From Fasciola hepatica (taxonomy: Eukaryota > Platyhelminthes > Trematoda > Plagiorchiida > Fasciolidae), in NCBI GenBank assembly GCA_948099385.1, contig CANUEZ040000213.1:682001-746000 (forward strand): a DNA stretch of 64,000 nucleotides, in the 5' to 3' direction. Position numbers and translations under genes: made by a program. Numbering within the stretch: position 1 is the stretch's first letter; each line of letters opens with the position of its first letter. The notes under the pieces were generated by a model. It saw only the letters and a program-made list of their open reading frames with translations. It was not told where the DNA came from and searched no databases. Shown in pieces: positions 57,170 through 64,000 of the stretch.

Positions 57170-59463
57170 AAAGTGGTTTCTTGTTACACGAACACAGTGC
57201 TTTGTCTAACAGGAGCGTATAAACTGACGTATGCAGTGGAAAATCATCTATGTGTAACAAGGCATCATTCAAGAAAATCAAGTGGTAATTTGAAGAAGGA
57301 AGTCAATAGAATTGGATTGCACAATGTAGTCCGGAACATTTATCTGTATATTCACCAGTACATTTTCCGGAGAAGGTGATTATTTATAAGCGGTTGATTG
57401 GAAATTCTCGTAAGACCATAAGTAAATAACACAACTTGATTCCTATAACAGGAATCGGCTTTTGTCTTGTGGTGTAAATTATTGTGTTCCTCCAAAATAG
57501 ACTACTCTTATTGACTCACAGATCAGATTTGATTCATTCTTCGAAGAGCTGACTAACAACTAACGGGTGAGGAAGCTGTGGGATGGTTCAAAGCAAAAAT
57601 GGTAGATTTTGAGCACGCGTATCAAACGAGTACCGCAAATGAAACTGTCTATTGACAAAAGACCATTAAGAAGCCATAAACCAGCTCAGAAGGAACTCGG
57701 CATTGATACTTTTCCAATCAGACAAGGGATCTAGTGTAGCTGTTCTGAACAAAGTATTCTACAGAGACAAAATGGCGATGATCCTAGAAGATGAAACAAA
57801 ATTCAAACCGGTCCCTAAGACTAACTTCTCCAAAGAACTATAAAAGAAAAATAAAGACACAAACAGACCTCGCAAAAGCTAAACTTATCTCAGAATCCAC
57901 GGCCAAGGTTCTAAAATGTACAGTAAGTCATATACCACATATGCACGGCCTACCAAAAGTACGCAATGCAGGTATACCATTTCGACCAGCGTTGTCCACG
58001 GCCAACTCCTTGCAACGCAAACTGGCAAAGTGGCTTGGGGAACGGCTTAAACCGGCGAGGTATTTATTTGGAAAAATCATGGTGAACAATAGTTATTGAA
58101 GATGTGGCTTGTTGAGAGATTTGATCATTCACAATAAGTACTTACTCACCATGAATGTTAAGTCACTCTTTACAATTAACTCAGTTCCGAAGGCCGTTGA
58201 CATAGTTCATCAACTTCCCGATGATAACGACTTGAACATTGGATTACCAAATAACAAGCTGTTTCGATCATTATTATTGTGCATCTCGGAAGTATAATAA
58301 TATCGACTGACTGACGGAGCTGCCATGGGTAGTTCGCTGGGGCCCTTTCTGGCAGTTAAATTTGTCTCACGCCTAGAATAAAATATGGGAAAAACCGTAT
58401 CTCGAGCTAATCTCTACCGACTTTACTTGGACCATTGTAGCTTGCATTGACCAGCGATTTCCGCCCGGGGTTTGCACATGAAGGATATGAAACAGCGAAC
58501 ACTAAAAATAGCCCATGAGTCCAAAGCTTAGTAATCGGACAACTATTTGGCTGCCTACAGTCTGCTCACTACACGATATCTTCTTCACTGTGAACACCAA
58601 GGACCAGTTTGAAAACATGTTCCATCACTTCAATTCCAAACAAACGACCATTCAGTTAGCCAAAAACGAGGAAGTCAACTACATCGTCACATTTCTGGGT
58701 GTTGGAATTACCTGCCGAAAAGATGGATAGAAGCCTAGACCAGCCCATCGTAAAACTGCTTGGTCAGGACTGTGCCTTCTTTTTATCAGCTTTCCTCCCA
58801 TAAAGTACAGAATCGGCTTTGTCCGAAGCACATTCCACAGGGAGCGTGAAATATGCTCAACCGACACCCTGGAAGAAAGTTGCCGCCCATTTTCAAAGAA
58901 CTTCTGAGGCGAACGGGTATCCAGAATGATTTATATTCAAACACTCAGCCACTTCCGAACAGAGCGAAGGTGACCATCGTGCCAAAAGTAACGGCCTTCC
59001 TTTGGTTACTTTACAGGTGTGATGGCAGCAACAGCCTACCCAGCAGATCCTTCGACTGTGCACTTAATCGTACTTATTACTTTGCAAAGGTAATCATTTT
59101 CTCTACCTCCCGGATGAAAATGCCGTCTATGAAAAAACCACGGCCTGTTCACTCCATGTCTAGTTACATTTACTGATTCAACTGCAGATGCGCAGCCACC
59201 TGTACTTTGGCAGAACGAAGAGACCATGGCGTAACCGAATGGTCGAGCACATTCCGGTTTGGCCACAAAGAGCGATGAGTTGGCGGAAACAAAATCGGTG
59301 ACGTAACTGACTGAATACCGAACCCTGGAACTATTTGTTACGCAAAACCTGCAGAACACTAAGCACTGCATTTATTTGAGCACGACGATCAACGTCATCT
59401 GCGTCACAAACAATCAAAGACTACTGAGACACGCGGAGGGGTTAGCAAATAACCATCACTAAC
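57170..59463 (+). pseudogene. Penelope-like element PLE-C, copy II
   Basis: Counterpart of 32700-35010 with the same catalytic changes (MNVKSLFT; YLDH at 58424-58435). The frame 57791-58099 is longer here because the motif reads PKVRNAGIPFRPALSTANS without the stop present in copy I. About 18 bp before the TDGAAMGSS motif are missing relative to copy I (after 58297). Confidence 0.85.
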
Positions 59464-61933
59464 CTCAACAGTACAAACAGCGAAAGCGGCTAATTACGTC
59501 AGTTTTGCCTTGATAATCTGTTTCTAGTTGCAAACCCTTGTTCTGTGATTCAGATTGTGTGTTTGCCTTTGGTCTTATGATACTGGTCAATTCACCATTT
59601 ATGAATGATCACATTGACGGCAGTAGGCACTAGTGAAGATGCAGCAAAAAGGTCCGGAATACATCGTGCTATCTGATGCTATTGGCTTCTGCGTTCCAGT
59701 TTGTATCAGGAAGGTTGTGTTTTTAAGTGTTTATTGGTTGCTTTCAGTGGTCTGACAAGCCCCCTCATCAAAAAATCATTCTGACTATAGTTTGCCGATT
59801 TTCTTCTAGGGGACCCAAGCAATTTAGCTAACCATTCTCCTATTATAGTATCAAGCGAGTTTTCTGTGTCTACAGTGTCTTCGCACATTTTTTTTACCAT
59901 TACATATTCATCTCCATAGTGTATTGTATACAAACGTTGACTTGGTCAAATCAATCCGTTTGTAAACAAAATGCAAAGAATTAGGTGGAATGATGAATAA
60001 GCATTTGATTGAAAATACTCAAGAAAGCCATTGCCTTTGACGAGAGTTATACTGGGAAGATGACAATCACGGAATCGATCATTATCTGGTGCAATACGAT
60101 GGATTCCATCCATCCCGGTTAGTAGCTCATTTAAATTTACATGCCGGTCTGGATAGTTGGATAATTACTGCCAGCAATTTACTGATGACAGATAGACAAA
60201 ACAAGAGCATGAAAAATGATCCAGATTGAACAGTCCATACTAAACTTGATAAATTCATGTATGGTGAACTAATTGCTGTAAATACTTATATAGTTCTTTT
60301 GTTGCTGCTGACTTCCTATCTGTGGGACCAAGAAATACAAAAGCGTATGAAATGATTCACCTGAGCTATCAAGGCTCAGATCACCGGTGACTAGCAGGAA
60401 AAAGCTGTACTTCTGGCATTTTTGAAGTCATCAGCAGTGTATATCCAACAAGTCCCATCCACCCACAGGCGAAACCCAGAGAGTCTCGTGATGAGCCGTG
60501 AGCGTTGCACATCAGGCTATTCGAACTACCAATAGTTTGCCTCGCCCCAACACGGTATGATATTGTACTCGCCGTATGTACGGCTGAGCTGCTTTTCTGG
60601 TCCACCTTTGCTGACAATATTTTTTTTTGTTGCAATCATCTACTGTCACGTTGCCCTGTCGCAGATATTCTGACAATTTAAGTCATCCATAGAAGACCTC
60701 TTAAACTCACAGGTGACCAGCTGACAAGCAACATCGTTATGAATTGGTGCTATCACGGGCAGAAAAGAAAAATGCCGGATGACGCACTGCTCCTGGTCTA
60801 TCGCCGCCGGATTTTGACAGTCTCGGCGTTATATGAAACAATGTGCGTTCTCTGTTTGACAATCTCAAGCACCCAACTTCTAACCTGTTGCTCACGCATT
60901 CCGAAATACTTATGTGCCATGCCTCCAAGAAACTTGACCTAAGGCTGACATAGACAAATTCATGGTGGAAATCGGAAACGTTTTACGCCTCCATTGGTAC
61001 AGACTGAACTATACAAAAAGATTTAGTTGGTTGCCTTGCCACCTATATCAAATCCACACAGGACTAGTGTCTCAATTCCCCATGGTTCTACTCCATGATC
61101 ACAACACAAATTTAATCAACAACAACCAAAACATCAACAACTTTCGTCAAAAGAAAATTCCGCAGTCGAAACTATAAAACACTGATGTTAAATCTGCTGC
61201 CCTTTGAAAATGATTTACTTCCATCTCAGAAGAGTAATCTTACTCATCCCAAAACAATGACGAAGGAAAGAGTAATTAGCATTCGAAATATACAACACAC
61301 TTGAGGTTCCTTGACTACCAACAAAAGTTAGGAATATATTCCATCCCGATTTTTTCTGCACTTCTAGAACATATGGTTTGGGAGCAATCTTTTCTGTGAC
61401 CAACAGAAGGGCCACCCGTCTGACGACCTCGGTGTAGACCAAGAAAATGTCCAATACCTTCGTTACACGACGATGCTAATGACATCCCGACTATCGTGAA
61501 GTGTAGAAATACCCGAGCAGGTTTTCAAGCTTTTCGAGTTCACCAAGTTCGTCATGTCTGCTGAAGCACGTGGTCTACTTTCAGCAGTACACAAACACGG
61601 AGCAGGGCCTCAGCGAACAAATAACTACGGTAATTACCGTTCACTCGACTCATTCCCAGCCCAGACCGTTGGCTTCCAGCCACAATGATACCCATACCGG
61701 GAACGGAACGAGAGCCATGGATTTCCTTCGAATATTACTTTGCTCATCAGTATTGAATATGCAGTGCTTTATTGCCTCGCGACTAATCCCAAGTTTCTAC
61801 AACTGAAGCAGCAGCGAGCTTAGTAAATTTCATTTCCAATTCCATCAGTGACCAATGTAAATCCGTTAGATGTGTCCTTACAGATAAAGTATCAGCATTT
61901 TACTTTAGGCCAAGTACCTTACTTTTCAAAAGC

Positions 61934-62867
61934 TTGAGTCGTTTAGTTGCTTTAACAACCTATTGCTTGAAAGACGAATTCCCGTGTAGAACATACTGTA
62001 CCAAATGCGGAAAAAAGGTTAGCCTAACACTCTTAATCAGTGTCAAAGTTCTTCAAGGAACTGTTCTTCCTCAATATTTGTTATCGTTCTACATTTGCGA
62101 CTTAAAGGATCCCACTCGGCTGCTCTGTTCAAATACGGCGATGACGTCATTTTGGCTCGGTCAGACTAGTTTTTGCATGCTGAAACGACGGTTGGGAAAC
62201 TGCCTCGGTTATTCTTGGAAATTGATAAATTACAGTGATTCACTGCTCCTCGGTTTGCCGCTTATTCATTCGTACGCCAGTACGTACTTAAAACTCTTCG
62301 ATACTGCTTGTCCATTACTCCCTCGGTTTACTTGGAAAGGACAACATTATACTTGGTATAGGTTTGCTCTTTACCGGCAGTTTTACTGAAATAGTCTTAA
62401 GAGACATCACATCAAATTTATATGACAATCGCCTAACAGCATCAGTCGTATTTTCAGGTAAGATGGAGGAGACTTTACATACCATATATTATGACTTTTT
62501 TCTCAGGTGACTGTGTTTTATTCCGTCTCACTAACTCTAGTGAGAAAACCCCTTCTGCCGTTGAGCGATCTCGTTTATCAACGAAAAACAAAGAATATAT
62601 ATATATAGGCTGTTGTCTGCGGTATACATTACTGACCATTCATGTGACGTTTATCATTTTTCTGGTATTCACTCACCAAGACAGTGTACATTCTCGCGCG
62701 CAATATGTGAAACACTACAGTACGTCGTGTGCCGTACCCGTGTACTGATTCCTTGGCTTCCTGTGCAGGATAATACTACATTATTCCATATAATATTCCA
62801 CTGTCCCATGTGGCCACAAGTGGCCCACAACGCATTGGCTCAACTTGTGTGGGCAACCACCCCTTGA
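61934..62867 (+). pseudogene. LINE RT fragment, copy III
   Basis: Third copy of the LINE fragment. A 151-codon open stretch (61934-62389) contains KVLQGTVLPQYLLSFYICD but leaves the RT frame before the YGDD motif, which is read at about 62117-62168 in another frame. This openness is accidental: most of the stretch after the QGTVL motif is out of the RT frame. The C-terminal knuckle-like HCPMWPQVAH is at about 62784-62867. Confidence 0.45.
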
Positions 62868-62921
62868 GGCTTAAGCAACGCTGAAAGGATTCATCACATT
62901 TCGGTCAGTCCATTCCTTCGA

Positions 62922-64000
62922 TTGGTTGTCCTATCGCCCGAGTTTGTGTCGTCTCAAGCCTTGGGGCTTGGTATCGCTCCAGCTCTAACTGCCAATGTGA
63001 CTTGGCTGTCCACCAAAGCTGAATTAACACACATCAATCTATCCCCTTTCTTACCTAGAAATTCTGTAGGTCCATTCCATTCTCGTATTTTGACAAATAA
63101 GGGTGAGATTTTATCTGAACCATCAACCCATTCTTGTTTAAATAGTCTTTCCTTCCTTTTTGGACGACTGAAAAACACCACAAATACTGGCTCAAGCAGT
63201 GGGATTATTTCAAGTGATTCATACGCAAGCCGTTAAATCACAATATATTAATGCAAGTGGAGGGATTGGACCAGTCGGAGAAAGTGTGTTCTCGAAATGT
63301 GCTCAGTGGAATAACGGTACAATTGAAACAGCTCACACACTCAGCCATCATAAAAGAACTTAACTATGGATATCCAACAGTTCATAAGAATGTGGTCTGC
63401 TTAAGACCTATGCTTGACATGTGCAATTCACCGTACCACGCAGTCGCCAAATGGTTGACCATTCTGCTGGAACCGGTTAGACAGAAAATATGGAAGCACA
63501 ATCCGAACGACACATTTGAACTTATAAGCTGCGTAACAGAACTGAATGTGAACGATCGGTGGATACTATTGTTAGATGCCGGTACACCCTTTACCAACGT
63601 CTCAATCGATGAAGTCATAGGTTATTTATGTGAATATATCAAAAGCTACGCAATCCAGACTGGCTTTCCTTTAGAAGCTTTGAAATAGTTGCTTTTTTGT
63701 GCACACAACGTTCAGTTCAAGTTCACCGGCCAAATCTACCGTCAAAGGACGGGATAGCAATGGGCTTCCCACTGGGACCACTGTTTGCCGACGTTTTCAC
63801 GGCAAAGTTGGAAAATGGCCATATGGCCACATCAATACTATGCGCATGCATACGCACACACGCCAGCGAACGCCAACATGAACATTGTTTTTTACTGCCC
63901 GGTTATTCGGCAAGTGGCAATCGTTCCCTTTCGTATCGATTTCGTTTTATTGACCTGTAAGTCGCGTTCATGTTCACTCACTCAAAGAGCCACTCAGCAA
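62922..64000 (+). pseudogene. Penelope-like element PLE-A, copy III (cut by window end)
   Basis: Third copy, with the same 0.9-kb deletion of the pre-RT region (junction about 63368) and the same loss of the catalytic-loop segment (about 63820) as copy II. The frame 63251-63688 reads CNSPYHAVAKW and LLLDAGTPFTNVSIDEV. 63697-63960 begins with the DGIAMGFPLGPLFADVF motif. The rest lies beyond the window. Confidence 0.8.

Larger units (their letters stand above)
36100..60552. repeat. Tandem mega-repeat, copy II (24.45 kb)
   Basis: Complete copy bounded by the same sequence on both sides, giving a 24453-bp period to copy III. Offsets of matching landmarks to copy I are 36096-36100 at the left edge and about 24441-24471 through module F, shifting only at local indels. 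Relative to copy I it lacks about 0.9 kb of PLE-A, about 2.3 kb of module B and the 11-kb internal duplication. It has extra sequence at 40201-40645, 49400-51180 and 52938-53058. Confidence 0.9.
60553..64000. repeat. Tandem mega-repeat, copy III (partial)
   Basis: Start of a third copy, cut by the window end inside PLE-A. It is almost identical to 36100-38700 of copy II over the first kilobases and shares copy II's PLE-A deletions. It keeps an 85-bp stretch (63157-63243) that copy II has lost. Confidence 0.9.

Noticed and set aside
1..64000. CRISPR arrays, operons, rRNA genes or prokaryotic defence systems
   Set aside because: No short spaced direct repeats, ribosome-binding-site-led gene runs or rRNA sequence seen; all coding traces are eukaryotic retroelements.

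Overview
This is eukaryotic, repeat-dominated DNA with no bacterial, viral or organelle gene content and no intact long reading frame. It is built from broken retroelements: three Penelope-like element (PLE) families, a Ty3/Gypsy LTR element, a LINE reverse-transcriptase fragment and tRNA-derived SINEs. PLEs of this kind (N-terminal region, RT, GIY-YIG endonuclease) together with Gypsy and tRNA-SINEs suggest an invertebrate, most likely a parasitic flatworm. That assignment is inference from family resemblance only.

Largest structure: the window is a tandem array of a very long unit. Position 1 corresponds to 36100 and to 60553. Copy I is 1-36099 (36.1 kb, enlarged by an internal duplication), copy II is 36100-60552 (24.45 kb) and copy III is 60553-64000 (cut by the window end). 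Module order in copy II: A, 36100-40645 (LINE fragment, PLE-A, tRNA-SINE); B, 40646-44535 (LTR-like block, small conserved frame, Gypsy); C, 44536-47525 (AT-rich non-coding plus a long hairpin); D, 47540-48842; E, 49080-52200 (PLE-B cluster); F, 52267-60552 (mostly unassigned, one candidate spliced exon, PLE-C). Copy I has A 1-5150, B 5154-10275, C 10400-13230, a private segment 13231-14459, D 14460-15770, E 15810-16812. A second round follows: the end of A 16813-17370, B 17371-23245, Gypsy integrase pieces, partial D, PLE-B, more Gypsy with its 3' LTR. Copy I ends with F 27906-36099.

The copies differ by a few percent of substitutions plus large indels. Copies II and III share deletions that copy I lacks, so they are the closer pair. 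Every RT whose catalytic region can be read is inactivated at the catalytic residues (YVDH, YLDH and RLHD in the three PLEs; YN for DD in Gypsy), except that the LINE fragment keeps a DD pair. The elements are fossils carried along by segmental duplication.

No working host gene can be demonstrated. Best candidates for non-transposon sequence are a 151-nt, fully open, splice-bounded segment kept in both copies (31462-31612 and 55903-56053) with a TATA-like box about 0.7 kb upstream, and a 103-codon frame open in copy II but interrupted in copy I.
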